A stretch of 64,000 nucleotides of DNA from Microglena sp. YARC (Eukaryota; Chlorophyta; Chlorophyceae; Chlamydomonadales; Chlamydomonadaceae): NCBI GenBank assembly GCA_022414725.1, contig CM039462.1:606385-670384 (forward strand), in the 5' to 3' direction. The notes beneath the pieces were generated by a model, which worked only from the letters and a program-made list of their open reading frames with translations, was not told the DNA's origin and searched no databases. How positions within the stretch are numbered: the stretch's first letter is position 1; the number at the start of each line of letters is the position of its first letter. Shown here piece after piece: positions 30,548-39,390 of this stretch. A program made the position numbers and the translations under genes.

Positions 30548-31165
30548 TTATTTTGATATGTCTACATTGGGGTTTGTTCTATCTTCTTCTATGTTCGACA
30601 AAGCGTAGGAATAATCGTTAAACATCCTTTTTGAGTAGAACTTCTTCCCCATACTTTTCTTTTTCAAACCGACAACCATGGGGGGCAATGATGGTGATTT
30701 GTCGATGCAGTTGTCAAGAATGGTATTTATGTGTTTGCTGAATTCGACAAGTGAAGAGAACGTTTTGTTGTCTTCGTCGTCTGTGATAACTAGATGAAGG
30801 CGAATGTTATTGCGCAGTTTTAGAAACTCGTCGCCGTAAAAATCGTGTAACTGTTGTAGTTCTGGAATGTTCATGTAACGATGGATTGAGAACATGGCCC
30901 CTGCGGTTAGTGAAAGTGATCCCATTACGTAAGATAGTGCTACTTCATTGTGTTTGCTCGAAATTCCTATACTTCCTGCTCCGCTTATTGTTGTAAGTAG
31001 GATTGCAGGTATTGCGATCATATAGTTGTAAAACTTGTAGTGTGCTCGAGCAGTATCGTGCATTTTAGATTGTTGGTCGCAGAACCTTTCCCACGCGTGC
31101 AGCAACTCTCTTGTTTTTGAGATGACGTGTGTTGACATGTTTTTGGGTCTTACATTTGTTCTCAT
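30548..31165 (-). CDS. SLATT-domain-like two-helix membrane protein
   Basis: About 205 residues from the ATG at 31165. Two adjacent membrane helices (AIPAILLTTISGAGSIGI and VMGSLSLTAGAMFSI) are preceded by a helix with W-x-R-x-C-D-Q (LHAWERFCDQQSKMHD) and followed by a long helical region. This is the layout of SLATT domains (two-helix membrane proteins first described with bacterial nucleotide-signalling defence systems, also common in large DNA viruses). No partner nucleotidyltransferase or SLOG gene is nearby. It converges on the gene at 29222-30538 with 9 bases between the stops. Confidence 0.68.
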   Translation of the reverse strand: MRTNVRPKNMSTHVISKTRELLHAWERFCDQQSKMHDTARAHYKFYNYMIAIPAILLTTISGAGSIGISSKHNEVALSYVMGSLSLTAGAMFSIHRYMNIPELQQLHDFYGDEFLKLRNNIRLHLVITDDEDNKTFSSLVEFSKHINTILDNCIDKSPSLPPMVVGLKKKSMGKKFYSKRMFNDYSYALSNIEEDRTNPNVDISK

Positions 31166-31173
31166 ACTTTTTT

Positions 31174-31530
31174 TCAGCGGAACCGTTTGAAAATGTAAGA
31201 TACTGTGGCGAAAACTAAGGCTCCCCATGTGGTGTCCACGGCCACCATCCCCACGAGTACCCGGGTATCGTCGCCTTGTTCGTGAGGTTGTACACGCCGT
31301 ACACGGTCCCCCCGAACAATGCGCCCATCCTGACCGATGGATTCGGGCGCAACAATAAGTATGCTGCAGCTAAGAGCAACGCGTACACCATGCAAACCGC
31401 AAGCCAAGATTGCACCGCAAAGATTCACAGAGAACCGCGCGAATTGGGCCACGTAAAATCCCTTCATCCCGAAGAGCCAAACGGCCTCCGCGATCGTGTA
31501 AAAAGCAAGCGCAATCGCAAGGTCCTTCAT
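31174..31530 (-). CDS. DUF2177-like membrane protein (two compensating frameshifts)
   Basis: Four-helix membrane protein of about 119 residues starting MKDLAIALAFYTIAEAVWLF. The middle part is readable only in a second frame (VYALLLAAAYLLL, then GTVYGVYNLTNKATI, the signature of DUF2177 proteins), and the last part returns to the first frame (VAVDTTWGALVFATVSYIF). One base is gained or lost near 31410 and reversed near 31250, so start and stop remain in phase. DUF2177 proteins occur in bacteria and in large algal viruses; their function is unknown. Confidence 0.75.
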   Translation of the reverse strand: MKDLAIALAFYTIAEAVWLFGMKGFYVAQFARFSVNLCGAILACGLHGVRVALSCSILIVAPESIGQDGRIVRGDRVRRVQPHEQGDDTRVLVGMVAVDTTWGALVFATVSYIFKRFR

Positions 31531-31682
31531 CGTATTTACTGTATTACTAAATAATTTTAGAACAAATGGGCGGATTTTTTTGAAATGTCTACTCAGAATT
31601 TTGACAACTGTAATAATAATCGAACTCGTGCATAAAGGTTTTTGGGTCCATGACAATATGTGTGTAAGTAAGTAAGAATAAT

Positions 31683-31949
31683 ATGGTGCATGTTCAAGGT
31701 CATGTGCGTCGTGATCCTCCTCCGTTGGTTCCGAAGATGGCCAGGTCTCCTTCCGTGATGTCGCTTGACGATTGGTATTCGCGTCACGAGTACTTCGTGG
31801 AATGTATTTGGAATTGTCTGCGTACTCACCTCGAGCGTGGTTCTGGTAGCAGGCACATGAGCAATCCTGACGAGGTCTACGATCGCCTTGTTCATTACCT
31901 TTACAAGACTTCCCTGAACCGTTTTTGCCGGTTCAATCTGATCAAGTGA
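31683..31949 (+). CDS. Small hypothetical protein
   Basis: 88 residues, intact, no membrane segment. A helical region (DDWYSRHEYFVECIWNCLRT) is visible, with a basic C-terminus. It directly precedes the methyltransferase gene on the same strand (45 bases) and may be co-expressed with it. Family not recognised. Confidence 0.5.
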   Translation: MVHVQGHVRRDPPPLVPKMARSPSVMSLDDWYSRHEYFVECIWNCLRTHLERGSGSRHMSNPDEVYDRLVHYLYKTSLNRFCRFNLIK

Positions 31950-31994
31950 CATTTTGTGTGAAAAAAACCGCCGTTGAATTTATTATTGATACAC

Positions 31995-32779
31995 ATGCTT
32001 GTTTACGCGGATCTGTTCAGTGGTATCGGTGGGCATGCTGTTGCTTTGAAGGGGTTGGCGCGTCCTTGTTGTTTTTGCGAGATCGATTCTTTCGCGTGCG
32101 GTGTGTTGTCCTCTCAGTTTCCGGGGATTCCCATCATATCGGATGTCACCACACTGGACCCGTTGGATGTGATTGCGTCTTCTTCTCGTGTCGGAGCTGC
32201 TCTCGGCCCGATCTCATCACAGCATCATTTCCTTGCCAGGACGTTTCTATGGCTGGGAAGGGCGGTGGTTTGTCCGGTACGCGTTCTTCACTTGTGTGGG
32301 AGGTATTCCGTGTTTTGGACGGTCTTCCTTCGGTTCGGGCCGTCTTTCTTGAGAACTCTCCGGCGTTGAGATACCGTGGGTTGGATGCGATTTGCGAAGC
32401 TTTCGAGACTCGCGGGTTTAGTGTGCGCTATGGTATTCTATCTGCAGCTGACATGGGTGCCCGTCACGTCCGGTCTCGTATTTGGGTACTCGCTGCTCGT
32501 GACAAAGACGCTGGTATGCTGTTCCCTTACTTGAGCAGGACCCGCCTGTCCTCTTCGATTTCTCAGTCATTGTCCTATCCATTTGCAAAATTGGATGCGG
32601 AGATGCCTCGTCTCGTGACGCGTTCGCCTGGCACAGAGTCTCGTGCTGATGTCCGGTCTCTGACGCTTCAGTGGCAGGCCTTGGGAAATGCGATCGTGCC
32701 TCAGGCGGCTCGTTTTGCATTCGCTGTTTTGCTGACCGAGATGCGGTCTGTGTTAGGTAGTAGTAGTAGTAGTATATAA
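31995..32779 (+). CDS. DNA (cytosine-5) methyltransferase (one frameshift)
   Basis: Transfers methyl from S-adenosylmethionine to C5 of cytosine. Motif I is YADLFSGIGGHAVAL right after the start at 31995. Motif IV holds the catalytic Cys in SFPCQDVSMAGKGGGLSGTR. Motif VI is FLENSPAL (ENS rather than the usual ENV). Motif VIII is GARHVRSRIWVLA and motif X is QALGNAIVPQAARFAF. A one-base shift near 32195 separates motif I from motif IV; all later motifs are in one frame to the stop at 32779. The total of about 260 residues is at the small end for the family, and the target-recognition region is short. No restriction endonuclease is seen nearby. Confidence 0.87.
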
Positions 32780-32784
32780 CTAAT

Positions 32785-33195
32785 ATGGGAAGGTTACTCG
32801 ATGTGGGTCTGAGTCAATATCCTCTTGTTGTGCGTCCTTGTTTGGAGTCACTGGATCGCGCGAAGGCAGAGTTCTACACGCGTCTGTACTACCCTGGTGA
32901 AGACCGATTGTGGCGAGTAAGCATCTGGCCAACGCCTATGCGCTCCTCCAGTCACTTCACGCCACGTGAGTGGACTGCGCATGGTAGGCGTGTGAAAAGC
33001 GGTTTCGCCACGCGCGTATTCCACGCGAGCGAAACTGCGGCTTCTAACGGGTACGCCCATGGAAATCACCTCGATGCGCGGGAGCGACTGCGAATCAACA
33101 TCCGGTGGGTGGAGACCGCCATCATGGGCTTTCCGAAAGGCTGGATGGTTGTGGGCGCTGTTGCTTACAAAGGTGTTGTTGGTGGAAATAAATAA
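32785..33195 (+). CDS. Methyltransferase-partner-like protein
   Basis: 136 residues starting 5 bases after the methyltransferase stop. The end reads NIRWVETAIMGFPKGWM, close to the N-P-x-W-V-E-x-x-M-G-x-P-x-G-W block found in phage and viral cytosine methyltransferases or in small proteins next to them. The first half has a PTPMRSSSHFTPREW stretch. It is probably a split-off domain needed for target recognition or a methyltransferase accessory; this is inferred from the motif and the tight linkage. Confidence 0.6.
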   Translation: MGRLLDVGLSQYPLVVRPCLESLDRAKAEFYTRLYYPGEDRLWRVSIWPTPMRSSSHFTPREWTAHGRRVKSGFATRVFHASETAASNGYAHGNHLDARERLRINIRWVETAIMGFPKGWMVVGAVAYKGVVGGNK

Positions 33196-33222
33196 CAGCA
33201 ACCGCATCCGCATCCCCACCAT

Positions 33223-33470
33223 ACACAAAATCGATTTGGTTGTATTGCTGGTCCCATACACAAAACCGCATTGGTTGTTTGCCGGTCCCATACCCAAAAC
33301 CGCATTGGTTGTATTGCCGGTCCCATACCCAAAACCGCATTGGTTGTATTGCCGGTCCCATACCCAAAACCGCATTGGTTGTATTGCCGGTCCCATACCC
33401 AAAACCGCATTGGTTGTATTGCCGGTCCCATACCCAAAACCGCATTGGTTGTATTACCAGTCACATTCAC
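33223..33470. repeat. 35-bp minisatellite, about six units
   Basis: Tandem units of attggttgtattgccggtcc plus catacccaaaaccgc with a 35-bp period, nearly identical from about 33290 to 33450 and degenerating at both ends. The period is not a multiple of three, so it reads as open frames in all phases on both strands without being a gene. Confidence 0.9.
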
Positions 33471-33558
33471 AGCATTTCGCCCATATTCGTTGTATTGTTA
33501 GTATAAACTGCATAATCATCATCTTCCATCGTCATACATACATCATCTTCCATCGTCA

Positions 33559-35082
33559 ATGGATTCCCTGTCCCAGAACAGGTCTAAGTCCCGGCGTCGT
33601 GATACGAACATACCTGGGTTAACAACATGGATCAAACCTGAAGATATGGACGCGGCTGCTGATTCTTCTTCGTATATTACTCCTGGACACTGCGCGTCAC
33701 GCAACCCTCTGATATTGGAGGCGTTGGCCGAGATTGATGGGAAGACTATCAATGATGTGGAGAAGGAAGTCTGCTGCTTCGTGGTAGGAGACCAGCGTTT
33801 TGGCGATTGCATGATGGTCATTGTATGGCCATATGTGAAGGACGGCTTTTGCACTTGCAAGGCGGCGTGCAATACTGCTACTGCACATGATGTACCGGCC
33901 CCTATACTTGTGTATCTTCCTCGCCCATGTGATTTGACCGACGATATGCTGGGATTGGAGGTCGTCCGAGGATCGTTTGTTCTCAAGAGATTCAAGAACG
34001 TTGGGCCTAATTGTGGACAAGTCAGCAGGGAATCCATGGTGCGCAGTACAATACTGGCGCTCATTCAGGTGACAACGAACCAAATCGACGAGATGGACGA
34101 CGTGGTGCTAGTCAAGTACAAACACGTTACGTTAACGTACAAGAAGGCGGTTCTGTACAGAGAGCTGGAAAGCTATGGTGGCAGACCCAGTGGACAACAA
34201 CAACATGTCGCTAGTGAGATGCGCAAAATGGGATTGATTGAGAATTCTCCTAAGAATGCAGTGACTGTGTTCATGGTCAATCTTCGTAAAATCCGGAGCG
34301 CAATCTACGCGGACGAGGCTACAAAGTTTGTGGGAACTATTCGTAGTGATGTTGCAGTAACCGCCCCTGCCCCTGCAGCCGCCGCTGCAGCCGCCCTGCC
34401 CCTGCCACTGCAGCCGCCCATGCCACTGCAGCCGCCCATGCCACTGCAGCCGCCCATGCCACTGCAGCCGCCCATGCCACTGCAGCCGCCCATGCCACTG
34501 CAGCCGCCCATGCCACTGCAGCCGCCCATGCCACTGCAGCCGCCCCTGAAGCAACAGACAATGTGCTCGACCTTGGCGTCTTTCCGAGTATCGGCCAAGG
34601 TGCTACGACGCCATTCTGTGATGACGAAGACCATGTTGTCTCTGCAGCGTAACCTCAACGGCCAAGGTGCTACGACGCCATTCTGTGATGACGAAGACCA
34701 TGTTGTCTCTGCAGCCGTAACCGCCCCCACCCCTGCTGCAACAGACTATGTGCTCGACCTTGGCGTCTTCTCGAGTATCGGCCAAGGTGCTACGACGCCA
34801 TTCTGTGATGACGAAGACCATGTTGTCTCTGCAGCCGTAACCGCCCCCACCCCTGCAACAACAGACTATGTGCTCGACCGTGACGACGTCTTTTCGAGTA
34901 TCGGCCAAGGTGCTACGACGCCATTCTGTGATGACGAAGACCATGTTGTCTCAGCAGAAACCCACTACAATGGTTTCGGGACTGTGTTTGCTATGTTCAA
35001 GAACTGCAAGAGGAATTGTGGAGAAATTGACAAAATATCCTTACAAGATGATTTCAACGATTTCTGCTTGATGGAGCACTAG
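33559..35082 (+). CDS. Repeat-rich protein with Pro-Leu-Gln linker, unknown family
   Basis: 507 residues, one open frame. The N-terminal ~250 residues look globular (KEVCCFVVGDQRFGDCMMVI; KTINDVEKEV; ESYGGRPSGQQQ) with no family I can name. A linker of about eight PMPLQPP units (18-bp repeats, about 34390-34545) is followed by three or four ~130-bp repeats whose product reads QGATTPFCDDEDHVVSAAV. The first of these is read in a shifted frame (MCSTLASFRVSAKVLRRHSV) and the frame is restored afterwards. An acidic QGATTPFCDDEDHV module repeated after a flexible linker suggests a docking or interaction role. Confidence 0.62.
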   Translation: MDSLSQNRSKSRRRDTNIPGLTTWIKPEDMDAAADSSSYITPGHCASRNPLILEALAEIDGKTINDVEKEVCCFVVGDQRFGDCMMVIVWPYVKDGFCTCKAACNTATAHDVPAPILVYLPRPCDLTDDMLGLEVVRGSFVLKRFKNVGPNCGQVSRESMVRSTILALIQVTTNQIDEMDDVVLVKYKHVTLTYKKAVLYRELESYGGRPSGQQQHVASEMRKMGLIENSPKNAVTVFMVNLRKIRSAIYADEATKFVGTIRSDVAVTAPAPAAAAAAALPLPLQPPMPLQPPMPLQPPMPLQPPMPLQPPMPLQPPMPLQPPMPLQPPLKQQTMCSTLASFRVSAKVLRRHSVMTKTMLSLQRNLNGQGATTPFCDDEDHVVSAAVTAPTPAATDYVLDLGVFSSIGQGATTPFCDDEDHVVSAAVTAPTPATTDYVLDRDDVFSSIGQGATTPFCDDEDHVVSAETHYNGFGTVFAMFKNCKRNCGEIDKISLQDDFNDFCLMEH

Positions 35083-35692
35083 ATTCAGCGTAACAGTATG
35101 AGTTGATGGTTCTACAAAATGTCCAGTCCATCAAAGAAACCTCCTTACATCAATGATCCCGTTTTTCCCCCTTCAATCAACTGATGATGATTCTCTGAGA
35201 TCTCTGATATCTGATAGATAGATAGATAGCTACAGACTATACTGATATCATATAATGCTGATTTCTGATATGCTGATAAACATGATATGGAGATATTGAT
35301 ATCTCTGAGATAGCTACAGACTATAAATGCCTATCGCGAGGAATCGTGAAAAACCCTAAAGGTAGACAAGGAGATTGCCATGTTTGCTAAAAGCTTTTGT
35401 TGGCTGTTTAGTTTTTTTGCCCACCGTTCGAACGATGAGGCGAGCCATACCAGGCTGGCACTGCTTGGTAGGGCTTACCTTATATTACCCTAGCTCTATC
35501 GTTACAGTTGCCACGTCAGCACTTGCCACGTGTACATCACTCTCCGTATTGTCACGTGTACATCACTCTCCGTATTGTAGTCATGTTGTCACACGAGTTT
35601 AAAGAACAGTATTATCTTTAACCTAATTTGCCATGTGCCACTCCATGTGGCCCTTGCAACCTTTAACCCACGCCACCTGAATTTTTTTTGTG
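35083..35692. other. Intergenic with microsatellite and short repeats
   Basis: No gene is seen. There is a gata microsatellite (about 35210-35230) with related tgatatc-rich sequence around it, and a direct repeat of cacgtgtacatcactctccg (about 35527 and 35553). Confidence 0.6.
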
Positions 35693-35871
35693 GTTCACTA
35701 CAAATATTTTTTTGAGGAGTATGAGGAAGGTTTGTAATGTAAACAACGTGTCCAAGAGCTCACGCCCGCCCGTTCCTTACTCCCGGTGGATTTTTAAAAA
35801 TTTCTGTAGTTCAAACGAAATAGGTTGTTTACAAATTCACGTCGTTTTCGATTCAACACAGAATGGGCGTT

Positions 35872-35957
35872 CCAGCCTGGATTTTTGTTTATATCTCAGG
35901 ATATCGAGTCGTTCCGGAGTAGAAATTCCAAAAATCGCCGGGAGGCAGGAACGCCCC
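35872..35957. mobile_element. Short or damaged MITE-like copy
   Basis: Begins aatgggcgttccagcctgga and ends with aaatcgccgggaggcaggaa plus cgcccc. The internal part is only about half the length of the full copies and no 4-bp target duplication is evident. Confidence 0.6.
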
Positions 35958-35998
35958 ACTTTAAAATGTATGTAAGTAAGTATTCTTCTTATTGATTG

Positions 35999-37354
35999 AT
36001 GTCAAGATCACTTGCAATAGTTTGCTTCGCTTTGGCGTCCCTATTATCTGCTTTATCTCCTGCGTGCGCGTACACGAGGTTCCCTGCAGGAAGTTGCAAA
36101 CCGCCGAGTTGCAGCTCACCGAGCAGTAGTCCATACGTTCTTGCGCCCTCTTTTTCCGATAATTTAATGTGTTTCACTGTACTACCGAATTCCTGCATCT
36201 CTCCTGATACAGGTGTCGACTGCTGCACTGCCCTTCGTCGGACATTCCAGAAGGTTGCCATAAAGACGGTTGACGTTTGTTCTGGGAGCGTGGATCTTGT
36301 GTCTATCAACGGTGTCCGCAAGGGTGGCGGAATTTACTTTCGCAACTACACTGGTTTCGCTGAGATCGTCGTGACAAGCATCAAGTCTAACTACGACAGT
36401 ATATTGGGTAGCGTTTTCTGCATACACTTGACACCCCCTTGCAATACTCCATTTAAGTTATGCGGCAACAACTCAGTATGCACGTACTCAATATACGAAC
36501 CTTTCACACACGCGTGTTGCCCAACATGCGAGTTCGTTTCGTCACCAGTTTCTGATACGACATTGTATCCGCCACCTAATACTCCTCCTCATCCTTCTCC
36601 GTTGATATGATGTCTCCGCCACCTAAACTCCTCTCATCCTTCTCCGGTTGATATGATTGTATCCGCCACCTAATACTCCTCTCATCCTTCTCCGGTTGAT
36701 ATGATGTATATATGAACCTAAACCTCTCCTCCTTCTCCGGTTGATATGATTGTATCCGCCACCTAAACCTCTCTCCTTCTCCGGTTGATATGACATTGCC
36801 TCCGCCACCTGAACCTCCTCCTCCTTCTCCCGTTGATATGTCTCCGCCACCTTAACCTTCTCCTCCTTCTCCCGTTGATATGACATTGTCTCCGCCACCT
36901 AAACTCTCCTCCTTCTCCGGTTGATATGACATTGTCTCCGCCACCTAAAACTCCTCCTTCTCCCGTTGATATGTCTCCGCCACCTAAAACTCCTCCTCCT
37001 CCTCCTGTTCCTGATCCTTCATTGGATTCTTCATCCGATTTGCGTGTGATAATTAAGGCGCCTGTGTTGGACTCAGTGTTCGTGTCCCTCTTGCTCTGCC
37101 CGCGTCTCTCGTCCGTATTCCGTTCCGCTCCGTGCTCGGTGGTGTTTGAGTCCAGCACCGGCGTGTACTACGGTCTGTCCGCGCCTGCACCCTTCTTCAC
37201 GATGGAGGATGTTCTGATGCTAGTACAGAGCGGGGGTATAGATGCGTTCACTTTGGATGCAGGACTTATATGTGGTAGCACTATCCTTGTGCGCTCTAGC
37301 GACCGCACAGTAAGGTACTTGTCATCAAGAAACACTTGCATTGAGTTCAGTTGA
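35999..37354 (+). pseudogene. Pherophorin-like secreted Cys- and Pro-rich protein, frameshifted in hinge
   Basis: The ATG at 35999 is followed by a signal peptide (SLAIVCFALASLLSALSPACA). A first domain with paired Cys follows (CFTVLPNSC, VDCCTALRRTFQKV, KTVDVCSGSVDLVSINGVRK, KGGGIYFRNYTGFAE, HLTPPCNTP), the pattern of pherophorin domains of volvocine algal matrix glycoproteins. A hinge of SPPPP and VDMSPPPK-type repeats runs from about 36560 to 37015. A second Cys-containing domain (DSVFVSLLLCPRLSSV, LDAGLICGSTILV) ends at 37354. Pherophorins have two such domains around a hydroxyproline-rich rod. The hinge contains several frame changes within 21-60 bp tandem repeats. Likely acquired from, or part of, a green-algal host. 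Confidence 0.72.
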
Positions 37355-37369
37355 GGAGAACAAGGATTT

Positions 37370-37440
37370 AATGGGCGTTGTTGCAGAATACCGAACGGTT
37401 TTTACTGGTTGCGAAACATGGTCTGGACAGGTCGACAGGT
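37370..37440. mobile_element. MITE-like element, left-end fragment
   Basis: Begins aatgggcgttgttgcagaat and keeps the internal signature actggttgcgaaacatggt, then loses similarity. No right end is found. Confidence 0.55.
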
Positions 37441-37583
37441 GTAAAGAGAGTATATATTACAAACCTTCCTCAGACTCCTCAAAAATATTTGTAGTGAACA
37501 ACGGACCATGACACATATCTGGTTTAAGGGGATATCATTCAAATTATACTGAGTCCCAAAATTATTTGAGAACGACTGACTGT

Positions 37584-37853
37584 ATGGAACGAGAAGAAGT
37601 AAGTTGTGGTAAGTGCGCGTCCTCTCTTGTGACACACAACGTGGACACAGGAGTCCGAACGTGTGTGTCATGCGGAGCTAAATGGTCGCGTGTGAAAACC
37701 TTGTCGTGCGATGGATGCAGTAGTGCAGTGAACTTAAGGTATCAGTTGCGTTTGTGGAAAGATGGAAAGGGGGGGTGGCACACGTGTGATAGCTGCGGAA
37801 AGCTTGCAAACATCGATGATGCCCGTTGGAAAACGGTAGTCGTAGTCTTATAA
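37584..37853 (+). CDS. Double zinc-ribbon-like small protein
   Basis: About 89 residues with four evenly spaced C-x2-C pairs (CGKC, CVSC, CDGC, CDSC), enough for two zinc ribbons. An in-frame upstream ATG at 37566 would add six residues. Zinc-ribbon proteins of this size in large DNA viruses are often transcription-related, but no family-specific residues are visible. The C-terminus is a short hydrophobic VVVVL. Confidence 0.65.
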   Translation: MEREEVSCGKCASSLVTHNVDTGVRTCVSCGAKWSRVKTLSCDGCSSAVNLRYQLRLWKDGKGGWHTCDSCGKLANIDDARWKTVVVVL

Positions 37854-37964
37854 TCATGGTTTTTTGTAGAAAATTCGGGCGAAATCTTGACGTCTTGTGT
37901 CTTCTCATCCGATATACCGTGATGTACGATCCGTACGTGAAATTGGGATTCATGGATATCGGGG

Positions 37965-38250
37965 GAGGGCTTACGAATAATAATAATAATAACAGGCGAC
38001 GCTACGTCAACCAGGTGGTTGTCAAACAGAGGTCGACGCGTGTCAAGTGCGCAGAAGACGAAGTTTAACGAGCTCCAGCATCCGGGAGACACTCTCGGGG
38101 CACATGCGGTAGTTTCTCTCCTCCTGAGTTCTCTTGCCCTTTACCTGCTCGTGCGTGGTATCGACATGGTGAGCGAGACAAAGCGCGAGCAGGTAAAGGG
38201 CAAGAGAACTCAGGAGGAGAGAAACTACCGCATGTGCCCCTGAGAGCTTT
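37965..38250 (-). pseudogene. C-terminal fragment of the unknown 421-residue family (third partial copy)
   Basis: Minus-strand text NHLVDVASPV corresponds to NHLVDVVSPV at the end of the intact gene at 39359-40624. DNA around 38050-38150 matches its KGKRTQEERNYRLCP region. The fragment is cut and partly inverted by the 55-bp inverted repeat at 38097-38240. Confidence 0.65.
38097..38240. repeat. 55-bp perfect inverted repeat derived from coding sequence
   Basis: The arms 38097-38151 and 38186-38240 are exact reverse complements, separated by 34 bases. The arm sequence codes for QVKGKRTQEERNYRMCP of the neighbouring gene family, so the same peptide can be read on both strands. This is either a true inverted duplication or a fold-back assembly artefact. 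Confidence 0.92.
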
Positions 38251-38260
38251 ACATGGACAG

Positions 38261-39390
38261 CTAGTGGCCCGAAAGGGCAGCGGCGGCATGCGCGTTGATA
38301 ACGGCGTGAGGTCCGTTCGCAGAAGACGAAGTTTCACGAGCTCCAGCATACGGCAGACACTCTCAGGGCACAGACGGTAATTTCTCTCCTCCTTGGTCCG
38401 CTTTCCTTGAACTGCAACCGATTGGTCTCACTAATAATGTCCAGACCCACGGCGTTCAAGATCATCTTAACCGCCTTGGACACCTTGCGCAGGTCCCACC
38501 CGTCGCGAACGCCGCACGAGGCCTGGCTGAACAGCCGAGCTGTGTTCGTGTAGTCGTTGAACATCTGTGTTCCTTCAGCTTGGCGTCGAACACCGTCATC
38601 AGATTTGGGATGACGGTCGTAGTGTCGAACGGGGACAAAAAACCCAGAGCAGCGAGTGTCTCCTCTATCAACTCGATCTTCAGAAGATCGGGGTGCAACG
38701 GCACGCCACGAAATGGGCGCTGCAGCTCCGGGCACAGCATAGATGCGAGTACCTCCACGTTCCGTGGGGTATTGCACCTCAAGACGTTATTGAATATTTT
38801 GGCGACCAGTCGAGAGACCGTCTTCTCACGCTCCTTCTCTCTCCTTCTCGCGTTCCTTCTCTCGCTCCTTTTCTCTCTCATTTTCTCTCTCCTTCTCGCT
38901 CAACAACGACAAAGATGGGGGGGTCGGGTGGCACGTCCTCGGTGCCGCAATCAATACTGTCGACGCCACCTGTCCACGCGTACTGGAAGACGACACCGGC
39001 CATCTCATGAAAGACGGCACATGCATCAGCCGCGTCAAGTTGGTAGTACTCGTACCCAACGTCGCGTCGGGGCTTGACTCTAGGGTCTCCGCGAAGGTAC
39101 CGGAGCAGGACAGTCTCAGCCTCCACACAAGCACGCGGATTAAGTACGTGGATGGCGAATATCATCTTTGAGTTCTTCGGGTACTGAGAAAGTCGCTGAA
39201 CAATGGGCCTCGACGTCCTGCCCACCTTGACGACGAGCTCATCATTCTGAATGAACTTGTGCTCAACCAACGCGTACACGACATTGGTTGTCATGTGCGC
39301 CATGATCGCTGTCAAGCTGCTCACATGCTGTATCCCAATGCTCGCGTTTACACCATTATTATAGGCCGTCTTCGTCAGGCTCGAAGACAT
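38261..39390 (-). pseudogene. T5orf172/GIY-YIG-type domain fused to conserved viral C-terminal domain, frameshifted
   Basis: The N-terminal ~135 residues from the ATG at 39390 fit the T5orf172 (GIY-YIG superfamily) pattern: VVYALVEHKF, VKVGRTSRPIVQRLSQYPKN, ACVEAETVLLRYLRG and GYEYYQLD. A Lys-Glu-Arg low-complexity linker made of 6-12 bp repeats follows (about 38825-38895), where the frame is lost. The rest (RLVAKIFNN, ALGFLSPFDTTTVIPNLM, DGWDLRKVSKAVKMILNAVG) is the same C-terminal domain as the gene at 39359-40624, ending at a TAG at 38261. The 5' end overlaps that gene's stop by 32 bases. Several shifts are needed (linker, and near 38575 and 38380). Such genes in large DNA viruses are usually multi-copy; the biochemical role is unclear. 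Confidence 0.65.

Larger units (their letters stand above)
35693..37499. mobile_element. Inverted-repeat-bracketed segment carrying pherophorin-like gene
   Basis: The left end 35693-35741 (gttcactacaaatatttttt, then gaggagtatgaggaaggttt) is matched in inverse orientation at 37453-37499 with few differences. Just inside both ends are damaged pieces of the MITE-like family (35764-35812, 35872-35957 and 37370-37440). The enclosed gene is unlike the viral genes around it. The structure suggests a composite or gene-carrying non-autonomous element. I do not see a target duplication. Confidence 0.6.

Noticed and set aside
33223..33470. Long open frames on both strands and possible CRISPR-like spacing
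   Set aside because: It is a head-to-tail 35-bp minisatellite with no unique spacers; the frames are by-products of the repeat.
37965..38092. Possible membrane protein with poly-Ile (PVIIIIIRKP)
   Set aside because: The Ile run comes from an aat microsatellite at the end of a duplicated gene fragment.
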